Shown here: positions 18,033 through 27,879 of the stretch, piece after piece
Position numbering within the stretch: position 1 is the first letter of the stretch
How the letters are laid out: every line of letters begins with the position of its first letter
NCBI GenBank assembly: GCA_017882585.1
Contig: JADGPF010000085.1
Span: forward strand, 1-44,005
From: Thermoleophilia bacterium
GTDB lineage: Bacteria; Actinomycetota; Thermoleophilia; Miltoncostaeales; Miltoncostaeaceae
Reading direction: 5' to 3'
Length of the DNA: 44,005 nt
Program-made: the position numbers and the translations under genes
The notes under the pieces: model-generated
Databases searched by the model: none
What the model was told of the DNA's origin: nothing
What the model saw: only the letters and a program-made list of their open reading frames with translations

Positions 18033-19285
18033 GCCCACGCGAACTGCGAGAGCGGGTCGTCGTGACGGGGATCGGGCTCGTGTCCCCTCTGGGGATCGGT
18101 CGCACCGAGACGTGGACGGCCGCGCTCGCGGGTCGCTCGGGTGCCGGACCCATTACGCACTTCGATGCGTCGGATCACGGCGCCCAGATCGCCTTCGAGG
18201 TCAAGGGCTTTGACCCACTGACGTACATAGATCGGCGCGCCGCACGACGCATGGACCGGTCCTCGCACCTCGCCGTGGCCGCTGCCGCACTCGCGATCGA
18301 CGACGCCGGCCTGGAGATTCCCGCCGACGCGGAGCGCTATGGCGCGGTGATCTCGACCGGCAACGGTGGCAACGCGACCTACGAAGACGCCCACCGCACC
18401 CTGCTCGAGCGCGGCCCGGACCGGATCTCACCGGTCGCGCTGCCGATGATCATCTGCAATATGGCCGCCGGTCACGTATCGATCACCTACGGCCTGCAGG
18501 GGCCGCTGGCCTGCATCCTGACCGCCTGCGCGAGCAGCCTGCACGCGCTGGGTGAGGCCGCCGACATCATTCGCCGCGGCGCGGCCGACGTCATGCTCGC
18601 CGGCGGCTCCGAGGCCGCCGTGACCCCGTACGCGATGGCCGCACTCGATGCGTCACGGGCGATGTCACGCCGCAACGACGACCCCGCCGGCGCCAGCCGG
18701 CCGTTCGACGCGCAGCGTGACGGGTTCGTGCTCGGAGAAGCCGGTGCAGTCCTGGTGCTCGAGCGCATGGACCTCGCCCGCGATCGCGGGGCCACGATCG
18801 TCGCCGAGCTTGCGGGCTACGGCGCGACCTCCGACGCGTACCACATCACCGAGCCCCAGCCCGCAGGCACAGAACAGGCGCAGGCAATTCTTCGCGCATT
18901 GGCCTCCGGAGATATCGATCCGACTTCGGTCGACCACGTCAACGCCCACGCGACCTCAACCGTCGCCGGGGACGCTTCGGAGGTCCGGGGCATCATCACG
19001 GCACTCGGGGCCGCCCACGCCGAGCGCATCGCCGTGAGCGCGACCAAATCCATGCACGGCCACTGCCTCGGCGCCACCGGGGCGCTCGAGGCGGCGCTTG
19101 CCGCGCTGGCCGTCGCGGATCAGACCGTTCCTCCGACGATCAACTTGGCCAACCTGGATCCGGCCTGCGAGGGCGTTGACCACGTGCGCACGGCCCGCGA
19201 GCAGGCGATCCGCACGGCGCTTTGCTCGGGGTTCGGCTTCGGTGGACATAACGCCGTGTTGGCCTTCACGGCGGTGGATGCATGA
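18029..19285 (+). CDS. fabF: Beta-ketoacyl-ACP synthase II, copy 1
   Basis: GTGA overlap with fabG; LTACASSLHALGEA (Cys), NAHATST (His), KSMHGHCLGATGALE (Lys/His). Confidence 0.92.
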   Translation: MSPRELRERVVVTGIGLVSPLGIGRTETWTAALAGRSGAGPITHFDASDHGAQIAFEVKGFDPLTYIDRRAARRMDRSSHLAVAAAALAIDDAGLEIPADAERYGAVISTGNGGNATYEDAHRTLLERGPDRISPVALPMIICNMAAGHVSITYGLQGPLACILTACASSLHALGEAADIIRRGAADVMLAGGSEAAVTPYAMAALDASRAMSRRNDDPAGASRPFDAQRDGFVLGEAGAVLVLERMDLARDRGATIVAELAGYGATSDAYHITEPQPAGTEQAQAILRALASGDIDPTSVDHVNAHATSTVAGDASEVRGIITALGAAHAERIAVSATKSMHGHCLGATGALEAALAALAVADQTVPPTINLANLDPACEGVDHVRTAREQAIRTALCSGFGFGGHNAVLAFTAVDA

Positions 19286-20532
19286 GGCGGCGGCGCGTGG
19301 TGATGACGGGCATCGGCCTCATCTGCGCGCTCGGGGTCGGACGCGAGGACGTGTGGCGCAACGCCCTCGCCGGCACTCCCGGGGCTGCGCCGATCAGCGG
19401 TATCGAGATCGGGGACGCCCCGGTGCGCATGGCATGCCAGGCACGGGATTTCGTCGTCGAGGATTTTGTCGAGCGCCGGCTCGCCCGCCGCGCCGATCGG
19501 GTCAGCCACTTCGCCCTCGCCGCCGCCCAGCTCGCGCTCGCCGACGCCCACCTGCGCGTGTCGGACGACGGCCGCGAGATCGGGTGCATCCTCGGAACCG
19601 GGACCGGTGGCAATCAGGTTCGCGACGACAACCACCAGACGATGCTCGAACGTGGCGTCGACCGGATCTCGCCGTTCGCGATTCCGTACAGCATGTGCAA
19701 CCACCCGCCCGCGGAGGTCGCGATGCAACTCGGACTGCGCGGGCCGACGATGGCGATACTGACCGCCTGTGCCGCCGGCACCGACGCGATCGGGACGTCG
19801 ACCGCGGTGATCCGGCGCGGCGACGCGGAGGTGATGCTCGCCGGCGGAACCGAGGCGATGATCACCCCGCTGTGGCTCGCCGGCTTCGACGCGATGCGGG
19901 TGCTGTCCCATCACCGGGATGACCCCGCGTCGGCCGTGCGTCCGTTTGATGTCTCGCGCGACGGCTTCCTGATCGGGGAGGGCGCATCCATCATGATCCT
20001 CGAGGAGCTCGAGCACGCGACGACCCGCGGCGCGCGGATCATCTGCGAGATCGCCGGATACGGTGCGAGTGCGGACGCACATCACATCACCGACCCCGAC
20101 CCGACCGGCCAGAGCCAGGCCCGGGCGATGCGCGCGGCCATCGCCGACGCCGGCATCGCGCCGTCGGCGATCGGCTACGTGAATGCCCACGGCGGGGCGA
20201 GCCGACCCGGCGACCCGTCGGAGATCGCCGCGGTGCGCCGGGCACTCGGTGACGACCACGCGGCCCGCACGGCCGTGTCGGCGACCAAATCGATGCACGG
20301 CCACTGCATGGGCGCGACGGGCGCCGTCGAAGGCGCGCTGACCGCGCTTGCGGTCGCCGACGGCCGCGTCCCGCCGACGATCAATCTCACGGACCTCGAC
20401 CCGGAGTGCGCAGGGGTCGACCACGTCGTTGGTACGGCGCGCGAGGTGCGTCTCGAAGCCGCACTGTCGACCAATAACGGGCTGGGCGGCCACAACGCCG
20501 CGATCGTGCTCGTGCCATGGAAGGAACAATGA
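19282..20532 (+). CDS. Beta-ketoacyl-ACP synthase, copy 2 (divergent fabF paralogue)
   Basis: ATGA overlap with copy 1; LTACAAGTDAIG, YVNAHGGASRPGD, KSMHGHCMGATGAVE; altered CNHPPAEVAM loop. Confidence 0.9.
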   Translation: MRRRRVVMTGIGLICALGVGREDVWRNALAGTPGAAPISGIEIGDAPVRMACQARDFVVEDFVERRLARRADRVSHFALAAAQLALADAHLRVSDDGREIGCILGTGTGGNQVRDDNHQTMLERGVDRISPFAIPYSMCNHPPAEVAMQLGLRGPTMAILTACAAGTDAIGTSTAVIRRGDAEVMLAGGTEAMITPLWLAGFDAMRVLSHHRDDPASAVRPFDVSRDGFLIGEGASIMILEELEHATTRGARIICEIAGYGASADAHHITDPDPTGQSQARAMRAAIADAGIAPSAIGYVNAHGGASRPGDPSEIAAVRRALGDDHAARTAVSATKSMHGHCMGATGAVEGALTALAVADGRVPPTINLTDLDPECAGVDHVVGTAREVRLEAALSTNNGLGGHNAAIVLVPWKEQ

Positions 20533-20726
20533 GTCCCCCGGCCGGACGCAAGCTCACCCCGCGCACCGAGAAGTCGATCCGGCTGTCGGTCGCCGGTGCA
20601 CTCGCCGCCATCCCCGGCCTGTGGGGGGTCGCCACCGGCACCGTCTGGCTCGGCTACCTCGCGGCCGGCATCGTCGTCGCGGCGATCCTGGTCGGTCCCG
20701 TCTCCGAGCGCCACTTCACCCGTTAG
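20529..20726 (+). CDS. Small (65 aa) predicted two-TM membrane protein coupled to the KS pair
   Basis: ATGA overlap with the second KS gene; MSPPAGRKLTPRTEKSIRLSVAGALAAIPGLWGVATGTVWLGYLAAGIVVAAILVGPVSERHFTR. Confidence 0.65.
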   Translation: MSPPAGRKLTPRTEKSIRLSVAGALAAIPGLWGVATGTVWLGYLAAGIVVAAILVGPVSERHFTR

Positions 20727-21148
20727 GCCTGCGGCGGGCTCACCTGTGGGACGGGCACCGGGCGATCATCCTCGCCGATCGCCACGAACACGAAGCGGCC
20801 CGTCCCACACAGGCGCCGCTCACCGGTCAGCAAGACCTCGGCGACCATGGTGACGTCAATCGTCATCGACGTGCGCCCCGTCGCGGTGATGACGCCCTGC
20901 ACCTCGACGATCTCGCCGATGTGGACGGGCGCGACATAGTCGACCTGTTCGACGCCAACGGTCACAACCGTTTGGCGGGAATGCCGCGTTGCGGCAACGA
21001 ACGCCGCCCGGTCCATCATGCTCAGGGCGACGCCGCCGAACAGCGTGCCGCGATGGTTGAGTTGCTCGGGCATGACGATGTCGGTCATACGGGTGACCGC
21101 GGGCGCGGCGAGCGCGGCACTGTACTGGGCGCCGGTGGCGGCGGTCAT
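20723..21148 (-). CDS. Acyl-CoA thioesterase (hotdog fold, YciA/ACOT-like)
   Basis: MPEQLNHRGTLFGGVALSMMDRAAFVAATRHSRQTVVTVGVEQVDYVAPVHIGEIVEV; ATG overlaps the tag TGA. Confidence 0.85.
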   Translation of the reverse strand: MTAATGAQYSAALAAPAVTRMTDIVMPEQLNHRGTLFGGVALSMMDRAAFVAATRHSRQTVVTVGVEQVDYVAPVHIGEIVEVQGVITATGRTSMTIDVTMVAEVLLTGERRLCGTGRFVFVAIGEDDRPVPVPQVSPPQA

Positions 21149-21714
21149 ACGGGATCCTTGTCGGTGGGGATGCGCGGCCCGATGCCGCGCCACGGTGGCC
21201 CCAGCGCCGCGATGCGCGCGTACGCCGGGCACTCGGGGGCGTGGGCGCCCGGCATGTAGCCGAGCGACATCAGGAACTCGTTGGTGATCTCAGGGCCGGT
21301 AAACCGGAACGTGCGGCGAAACAGGCGCACCCACTCGTCCTTGGGTAGCGGGTGTTGGGCGTCGAGCCATCCCGCGACGCTGCCATTGGTCGCGATCATG
21401 TCGCACATGGAGCCCGCGTTGGCGATGATGGCATCGACCTTGCGGCGATTGCGGATGATTCGGGCGTCGGTCAGCAGCCGGTCGCGCGCGGGCGCATCGA
21501 GCCGGGCGACGTGGTCGGGCGCAAAGCCGCCGAACGCGGCACGGATGCCCTCGCGCCGGCGCAGCACGATCTCCCACGACAGGCCCGCCTGAAAGATCTC
21601 GAGGGCCAGTCGCTCGCAGATCACCTCGTCGTCACGACAGGGGACACCGTACTCGAGATCGTGGTAGGCGCGGTGCACCGGATGCCCGGGCGCGATCATG
21701 CAGTACGCGCTCAT
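21145..21714 (-). CDS. tag: DNA-3-methyladenine glycosylase I
   Basis: YHDLEYGVPCRDDEVICERLALEIFQAGLSWEIVLRRREGIRAAF; FKFTGPEI-like C-terminus with HAPEC. The track ORF is over-extended to 24735. Confidence 0.88.
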   Translation of the reverse strand: MSAYCMIAPGHPVHRAYHDLEYGVPCRDDEVICERLALEIFQAGLSWEIVLRRREGIRAAFGGFAPDHVARLDAPARDRLLTDARIIRNRRKVDAIIANAGSMCDMIATNGSVAGWLDAQHPLPKDEWVRLFRRTFRFTGPEITNEFLMSLGYMPGAHAPECPAYARIAALGPPWRGIGPRIPTDKDPV

Positions 21715-21772
21715 CGATGCACGCCATCGCGGCTTATCGTCACCGGTCGGCCCTCCGAAAGGTCCCGCAGGA

Positions 21773-21778
21773 TACGCT
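21773..21778 (+). promoter_or_regulatory. -10-like TACGCT predicting a near-leaderless metH transcript
   Basis: TACGCT ends 8 nt before the ATG at 21787. Confidence 0.4.
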
Positions 21779-21786
21779 AGGACACT

Positions 21787-24700
21787 ATGGCGCACCGTCC
21801 TGATGCCCGCGCCGTCCTCGATCGCGTGCTCGCCGAGCGCGTGGTTCTCCTCGACGGCGCGATGGGCACAATGATCCAGCGGCACTCGCTCGAGGAAGCC
21901 GACTTCCGGGGCACCCGGTTCGATGGCCACACGACCCTGCTCAAAGGCAACAACGATCTGCTGGCGTTGACGCGACCGGACGTGATCGCGGAGATCCACG
22001 ATCAGTTCCTTGACGCCGGCGCGGACATCATCGAGACCAACACGTTCAGTTCGACCGCCGTCGCGCAGGCCGACTACGGGCTGGAAGCGGCAGTCGGCGA
22101 CCTCAACCGCGCCGCCGCGAGGCTGGCGCGCAGCGCGGCCGAGGCCTGGACCCAGCGCACACCGGAGCGTCCGCGGTTCGTCGCCGGCGCCATCGGGCCG
22201 ACCAACCGCACGTTGTCGATGTCCCCGGATGTCAATGACCCGGGCTTTCGGGCGGTCAACTTCGACCAGGTACGCGACGCCTACGTCGAGCAGGTCCGGG
22301 GGCTCATCGACGGCGGCGTCGACCTGCTGCTGGTCGAGACGATCTTCGACACGTTGAACGCCAAGGCCGCCCTCGCCGCGATCGCCGACGTCGCCGAGGA
22401 GCGGGGCACCGAGCTGCCGGTGATGATCTCGGTGACGATCACCGACGCCTCGGGTCGTACGCTCTCCGGTCAGACCGTCGAGGCATTCTGGATCAGCATC
22501 GCCCACGCGCGGCCGTGGTCGGTCGGGGTCAACTGCGCGCTCGGGGCCGCGGCGATGCGTCCGCACGTCGAGGGACTGGCGCGGATCAGCGACTGCTGGA
22601 TCAGTTGCTACCCCAACGCCGGGCTCCCGAACCCGTTCGGGGAGTACGACGAGCTGCCCGAGGACACCGCGCGGGTGCTGCGGGAGATGGTCGGCGCCGG
22701 GCTGGTGAACATCGTCGGCGGGTGCTGCGGCACGACCCCCGCCCACATCGCCGCGATCGGACGCGCAGTCGCCGGCAGCGCGCCGCGGCGGCGTCCGGCT
22801 GCCGGCCGGACCGCGATGACCCACCTCGCCGGGCTCGAGCCGTTCTCCTTCGGACCCGGCAGCACGTTCACGATGGTCGGCGAGCGCACGAACGTGTCCG
22901 GTTCGCGGCGCTTTGCCACGCTGATCACCAGCGGCGACTTCACCGACGCCCTCGATGTCGCGGTCGATCAGGTGCGCAACGGCGCAAACGTGATCGACAT
23001 CAACATGGACGAAGGCATGCTGGACTCGCCGGCGGCAATGACCACGTTCCTCAACCTGATCGCCTGTGAACCAGAGATCGCCCGCGTGCCGATCATGATC
23101 GACTCGTCCCGCTGGGACGTCATCGAGGCCGGCCTGAAGTGCTGCCAGGGCAAGTGCGTCGTGAACTCGATCAGCATGAAGGAGGGCGAGGCCGAGTTCT
23201 TGCGGCTGGCGCGGCGCGCGCGGCGCTACGGCGCGGCGCTGGTCGTGATGGCCTTCGACGAGAACGGACAGGCCGAAACGCTCGAGCAGCGGGTGGCGAT
23301 CTGCGCGCGTGCCTACGCGCTGCTTACCACCGAGGCGGACGTGCCGCCCGAGGACATCATCTTCGATCCCAACATCTTCGCCATCGGTACGGGGATCGAG
23401 GAGCACGCCCGCTACGCGATCGACTACATCGAGGCGATCCGGCGGATCAAGGCTGCGTGCCCGGGCGTCAAGATCTCCGGTGGGGTGTCGAACCTGAGCT
23501 TCAGCTTCCGCGGCAACGACGTCGTGCGCGAAGCGATGCACACCGCATTTCTGTATCACGCTATCGCCGCGGGCATGGACATGGGCATCGTCAATGCCGG
23601 CCAGCTCGGGGTCTACGAGCAGCTCAATCCCGCGCTGCGCGACCTCGCCGAAGACGTAATCTTCGATCGCCGCCCCGACGCGACCGAGCGCCTCCTCCTG
23701 TTTGCCGAGGGCGTCAGCGGTGAGACCGCCCAGCGCGGCCCGGACCTCGCCTGGCGAGAACAGCCCGTCGAGGGCCGGCTCGAACACGCGCTGGTCAACG
23801 GCATCGTCGACTTCATCGACGACGACACCGAGGAAGCGCGCATCGCCTACGGTCGCCCCATCAGTGTCATCGAGGGGCCGCTGATGGCGGGCATGAGCAC
23901 CGTCGGTGACCTGTTCGGCGCCGGCAAGATGTTCCTGCCCCAAGTCGTCAAGAGTGCGCGCGTGATGAAACGCGCGGTCGCCCATCTCGAACCGTTCATG
24001 GAGGCCGAGCGCGCCGGCGGCGGTGGCGGCCCGGCCAACAACGGCCGCGTGATCATGGCCACCGTCAAGGGCGACGTCCACGACATTGGCAAGAATATCG
24101 TCGGTGTGGTGCTCGGCTGCAACAACTACGAGGTGATCGATCTCGGGGTGATGGTGCCGGCACAGGCCATCATCGACGCGGCCATCGAGCAGAACGCCGA
24201 CATGATCGGCGTGTCCGGACTGATCACGCCCTCCCTCGAGGAGATGGCCGGAATCGCTGCCGAGCTCGACCGCCGGGGCCTGGAGCTGCCACTGCTGATC
24301 GGCGGGGCCACCACCTCCAAGCAGCACACCGCCGTGAAAATCGCGCCGCGCTACGAGGGACCCGTCGTGCACGTGCTCGACGCGTCGCGCGCGGTCGGCG
24401 TCGTGTCCGCGCTCCTGGACGATGGGGCCCGCGACGGCTACCTCGCCGAGGTGCGTGCCGACCAGCAGCGCCTGCGAGAGGCCCATGCCGCGCGCGGCCA
24501 GCGCACACTCGTGCCGATCGATCGTGCGCGTGCGCGCCGGCCGGTCGTCTCGTGGAGCCCGGCGCCCGCCGAGCCGTCGTTCATCGGCCTGCGCCACGTC
24601 GAGGTCCCGCTCGCGGAATTGGTCCCCTACATCGACTGGACCTTCTTCTTCCACGCCTGGGAACTGCGGGGGCGCTTCCCCGGCATCCTCGACCACCCGG

Positions 24701-25509
24701 AATTCGGCGCGGCCGCCCGGGAGCTGTACGAGCATGCCACCTCGCTCCTCGAGCGACTGATCACCGAGGGCCGGCTACAGGCCCGTGGGGCGTACGGGTT
24801 CTGGCCGGCCGCCGCGCTCGGCGACGACATCGTGCTGTACACCGACCGCGAGCGCACCGCGACGCTGGCCCGCCTGCCGATGTTGCGCCAGCAACGCGAC
24901 TGGGGCGACGACCGACCGATGCACTGCCTGGCGGACTTTGTCGCGCCTGCCGAGGCGGCGATCCCGGATTACATCGGCGCGTTCGCCGTCACGGCGGGCC
25001 TCGGCGCCGACGAGATCGCCAATGAGTTCGCCGCCGCCCAGGACGATTACGCGTCGATCATGGTCAAGGCGATCGCCGATCGTCTGGCCGAGGCGTGCGC
25101 GGAGTTGCTCCACGCTCGGGCGCGGCGGGAATGGGGCTACGAGGCCGAGGGCGAACTGACCAGCGACGACCTCATCGCCGAGCGCTATCGCGGGATCCGG
25201 CCGGCGTTCGGCTACCCAGCGTGCCCGGATCACAGCCCGAAGCGCGAGCTGTTCCAGATCCTCGATGCGGAGGCGATCGGGATGTCGCTGACCGAGTCGC
25301 TGGCGATGCTGCCGGCCGCATCGGTCAGCGGCATCTTCCTGGCCCATCCCGAGGCCCGCTACTTCGCGGTCGGGCCGATCGGGGCCGACCAGGTCGCCGA
25401 CTACGCCGCCCGGCAGGGGCTGGATCTCGCGGAGGCCGAGCGTGCGCTCGCGCCGAACCTGGCCTACGATCCGGCGCGCCCGGCGGCCACCGAACCCGCC
25501 GGCACCTAG
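21787..25509 (+). CDS. metH: Cobalamin-dependent methionine synthase (full length, 1240 aa)
   Basis: [33 protein letters not shown]; pterin domain [17 protein letters not shown]; cobalamin motif [27 protein letters not shown]-terminal activation domain [20 protein letters not shown]. Confidence 0.97.
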   Translation: MAHRPDARAVLDRVLAERVVLLDGAMGTMIQRHSLEEADFRGTRFDGHTTLLKGNNDLLALTRPDVIAEIHDQFLDAGADIIETNTFSSTAVAQADYGLEAAVGDLNRAAARLARSAAEAWTQRTPERPRFVAGAIGPTNRTLSMSPDVNDPGFRAVNFDQVRDAYVEQVRGLIDGGVDLLLVETIFDTLNAKAALAAIADVAEERGTELPVMISVTITDASGRTLSGQTVEAFWISIAHARPWSVGVNCALGAAAMRPHVEGLARISDCWISCYPNAGLPNPFGEYDELPEDTARVLREMVGAGLVNIVGGCCGTTPAHIAAIGRAVAGSAPRRRPAAGRTAMTHLAGLEPFSFGPGSTFTMVGERTNVSGSRRFATLITSGDFTDALDVAVDQVRNGANVIDINMDEGMLDSPAAMTTFLNLIACEPEIARVPIMIDSSRWDVIEAGLKCCQGKCVVNSISMKEGEAEFLRLARRARRYGAALVVMAFDENGQAETLEQRVAICARAYALLTTEADVPPEDIIFDPNIFAIGTGIEEHARYAIDYIEAIRRIKAACPGVKISGGVSNLSFSFRGNDVVREAMHTAFLYHAIAAGMDMGIVNAGQLGVYEQLNPALRDLAEDVIFDRRPDATERLLLFAEGVSGETAQRGPDLAWREQPVEGRLEHALVNGIVDFIDDDTEEARIAYGRPISVIEGPLMAGMSTVGDLFGAGKMFLPQVVKSARVMKRAVAHLEPFMEAERAGGGGGPANNGRVIMATVKGDVHDIGKNIVGVVLGCNNYEVIDLGVMVPAQAIIDAAIEQNADMIGVSGLITPSLEEMAGIAAELDRRGLELPLLIGGATTSKQHTAVKIAPRYEGPVVHVLDASRAVGVVSALLDDGARDGYLAEVRADQQRLREAHAARGQRTLVPIDRARARRPVVSWSPAPAEPSFIGLRHVEVPLAELVPYIDWTFFFHAWELRGRFPGILDHPEFGAAARELYEHATSLLERLITEGRLQARGAYGFWPAAALGDDIVLYTDRERTATLARLPMLRQQRDWGDDRPMHCLADFVAPAEAAIPDYIGAFAVTAGLGADEIANEFAAAQDDYASIMVKAIADRLAEACAELLHARARREWGYEAEGELTSDDLIAERYRGIRPAFGYPACPDHSPKRELFQILDAEAIGMSLTESLAMLPAASVSGIFLAHPEARYFAVGPIGADQVADYAARQGLDLAEAERALAPNLAYDPARPAATEPAGT

Positions 25510-26045
25510 TCCGAGGTGAACTGCTCCTTGGCAAATACGAGCCGGGCGCGGTACGCGCACTCATAGAGCGAGGTGAGTTTCTGCTCGGCCCGCGCGACCG
25601 ACAGACGATCGAGTCCGGGGCTCGCGACCACCCACAGGGCCGACGGCGGCACCGCGCGCGCCACTTCTACGACGACCCGCGCGGCGATGTTCGGGTCCTC
25701 GACGTCAGGGTCCGCGCCGTCTACGACGACGACCATGGCCTCGTCGGGGCCGAACCGGTAGACCCCGCCGGGCACGGGTCCAGCAGTTTCAAAGATGCGG
25801 GCACCCGCGGCCGCGACCGCTGCCGGGTCCGTCGGCGCGGTCGCCTTGACGGCCCGGTACGGTGCCGCGGCCACGGCCGCCGCAACGGTGTCCGGCGTAT
25901 CGTGCAGCGCCCCGGAGCTGACGACGTCCACCCCGATCGTCACCAGCCGCTGCGCCCAGTCGGGCGGTCCCGGCAACCCGCCGAGGGCGATCGTCGCCAA
26001 CGCCGGCAACTGGATCCCGAGGCGCTCGAGTTCGTGACGTCGCAT
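25506..26045 (-). CDS. Short MetE/UROD-superfamily-like protein (degenerate cobalamin-independent methionine synthase fold)
   Basis: Segments align by eye to the MetE C-terminal core: [18 protein letters not shown] (~LPTTTIGSFPQT), [13 protein letters not shown] (~GLDVLVHGE), [13 protein letters not shown] (~PVKGMLTGPVT), [28 protein letters not shown] (~LWVNPDCGLKTR...). ATG taken at 26045 ([10 protein letters not shown]). Confidence 0.55.
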   Translation of the reverse strand: MRRHELERLGIQLPALATIALGGLPGPPDWAQRLVTIGVDVVSSGALHDTPDTVAAAVAAAPYRAVKATAPTDPAAVAAAGARIFETAGPVPGGVYRFGPDEAMVVVVDGADPDVEDPNIAARVVVEVARAVPPSALWVVASPGLDRLSVARAEQKLTSLYECAYRARLVFAKEQFTSD

Positions 26046-26163
26046 CGGCAGGCATGCTGCCAGATCCGGAGCGCTCACGGCGACCGGGTGCGATCGGCAT
26101 GCCCGACGCGCCGCCCCCGGGCGCGACCGGATGGTCATGGGGGACAACTCGGGCCGAAATACT

Positions 26164-26212
26164 GCCCCAGGACCGGTATCCTGGGGCCTTACTGGTTGCG
26201 GGCCAAACCCGC
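26164..26212 (+). promoter_or_regulatory. Two tandem hairpins upstream of pckA
   Basis: gccccagga-ccggta-tcctggggc (26164-26187, 9-bp stem) and gcggg-ccaaa-cccgc (26198-26212). Confidence 0.4.
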
Positions 26213-26256
26213 GATCAGGCAAACTGTCGGGTTCTGACACCTATTACGGAGGGCAC

Positions 26257-27825
26257 ATGGCAACTGAGGTCGGTGAACGCGCAGCCGCGCTGCTCGAGGC
26301 GAATGGTCTGGCCCCAACGGGAACGGTGTTTTGGGACCTGTCGACTGAGGTCCTCTACGAACACGCGATCAACAACGGATCGGCCCGTTTGGCCCACGGC
26401 GGCGCGCTTGCCGTTACCACCGGTGTCCACACCGGCCGGTCGCCCAAGGACAAGTTCATCGTCAAGGAGCCCGGGAGCGAGGCCCGCGTGGCCTGGGGGG
26501 CCATCAACCAGTCGATCGACCCCGAGCACGCCGCCAAGCTCGGTGCAGATCTGCGCGCGCACCTCAACGCCGTGCCACAACTCTATGTGCTCAACGCCCG
26601 CGTGGGTGCGGACCCGACGCACGGCATCATCTTGCGTCTGGTGAGCGAGAGCGCCTGGCATGCGCTGTTCACCAAGAGCCTGTTTATCGACCTCACCGAC
26701 GAGGAGCGGGCCAGCCTGGCCGCCCCGGACGGTGTGATCCTCCACGCGCCGAGCTTTGGGGCCGACCCGGCGGTCCACAAGACGCGCCAAGGCAACTTCG
26801 TGGTGATGAACCTCTCCGCAGGAGAGATCCTCATCGGCGGCACCGAGTACGCCGGCGAGATCAAGAAATCAGCGTTCACGCTAATGAACGACCGTCTGCC
26901 GCTCGAGGGCGTACTGCCGATGCACTGTTCGGCCAACGTCGGCCCCAACGGCGACGTTGCCGTGTTCTTCGGCCTGTCGGGCACCGGTAAGACGACGCTC
27001 TCGACGGATTCGACCCGACCGCTCATCGGTGACGACGAGCACGGCTGGTCGGACCAGGGCGTGTTCAACTTCGAAGGCGGCTGCTACGCCAAGGTGATCG
27101 GGCTATCCGCGCAGGCGGAGCCGGAGATCTACGCGACCACGCGGATGTTCGGCACGGTGCTCGAGAATGTCGTCATGGATCCGGACACCCGGATCATCGA
27201 CCTCGACGATGACTCGTTGACCGAGAACACCCGAGGCGCCTACCCGCTCGAGTCGGTTCCGAACGCGGTCCCCGAGAAGCGTGCCGGCCAGCCGACGAAC
27301 ATCGTCATGCTGACCTGTGACGCGTTCGGCGTGCTGCCGCCCGTCGCCAAGCTCTCTCCCGAGCAGGCCATGCAAATGTTCCTTGCCGGCTACACGGCCA
27401 AGGTGGCCGGTACCGAGATCGGCGTGACCGAGCCGCAGGCCACGTTCAGCTCCTGCTTTGGTGCCCCCTTCCTCCCGCAGCCGCCGAAGGTCTATGCGGC
27501 GCTGCTCAAGGACCGGATCGAGCACTACGGCGTCGATGTCTGGCTTATCAACACCGGCTGGACCGGTGGCGGCGCCGGCGTCGGCAACCGTATGCCGATC
27601 AAGGTCAGCCGCGCCGTGGTGCGCGGGGCGGTGTCGGGCGAGCTCGCCGACGCGGCAACCCGCACCGATCCGATCTTCGGGTTCGCGGTGCCGGTCGCCA
27701 TCGAGGGCGTCGAGCCGTCACTGCTCGATCCCAAAAGCACCTGGCCGGACCCGGCCGCCTACGACGAGACGGCGACCAAACTGGCCGCCGACATCGTGGC
27801 CAACGCCGAAAAGGCCGGCCAGTAG
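26257..27825 (+). CDS. pckA: Phosphoenolpyruvate carboxykinase (ATP)
   Basis: RBS GGAGGG before ATG 26257; FFGLSGTGKTTLSTD; GDDEHGWSDQGVFNFEGGCYAK; TGVHTGRSPKDKFIV. Confidence 0.95.
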   Translation: MATEVGERAAALLEANGLAPTGTVFWDLSTEVLYEHAINNGSARLAHGGALAVTTGVHTGRSPKDKFIVKEPGSEARVAWGAINQSIDPEHAAKLGADLRAHLNAVPQLYVLNARVGADPTHGIILRLVSESAWHALFTKSLFIDLTDEERASLAAPDGVILHAPSFGADPAVHKTRQGNFVVMNLSAGEILIGGTEYAGEIKKSAFTLMNDRLPLEGVLPMHCSANVGPNGDVAVFFGLSGTGKTTLSTDSTRPLIGDDEHGWSDQGVFNFEGGCYAKVIGLSAQAEPEIYATTRMFGTVLENVVMDPDTRIIDLDDDSLTENTRGAYPLESVPNAVPEKRAGQPTNIVMLTCDAFGVLPPVAKLSPEQAMQMFLAGYTAKVAGTEIGVTEPQATFSSCFGAPFLPQPPKVYAALLKDRIEHYGVDVWLINTGWTGGGAGVGNRMPIKVSRAVVRGAVSGELADAATRTDPIFGFAVPVAIEGVEPSLLDPKSTWPDPAAYDETATKLAADIVANAEKAGQ

Positions 27826-27837
27826 CACGATGCCCGA

Positions 27838-27871
27838 TGTCCCGGGGTGCGTCGACGCGCACCCCGGGACA
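27838..27871. terminator. Strong 14-bp hairpin between convergent genes, probable bidirectional terminator
   Basis: tgtcccggggtgcg-tcgacg-cgcaccccgggaca, perfect stem, between pckA stop and the enoyl-CoA hydratase stop. Confidence 0.65.
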
Positions 27872-27879
27872 TGCGCGCG

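Noticed and set aside
21715-21786. Possible cobalamin or SAM riboswitch upstream of metH
   Set aside because: Only ~72 bp separate tag and metH, and the -10-like box sits right at the ATG. No room and no recognisable riboswitch core.
21145-24735. 1196-aa minus-strand ORF overlapping metH
   Set aside because: Only its C-terminal ~190 aa (tag) is real. The rest is a GC-driven antisense shadow of metH with His/Asp/Gly/Arg-rich low-information sequence.
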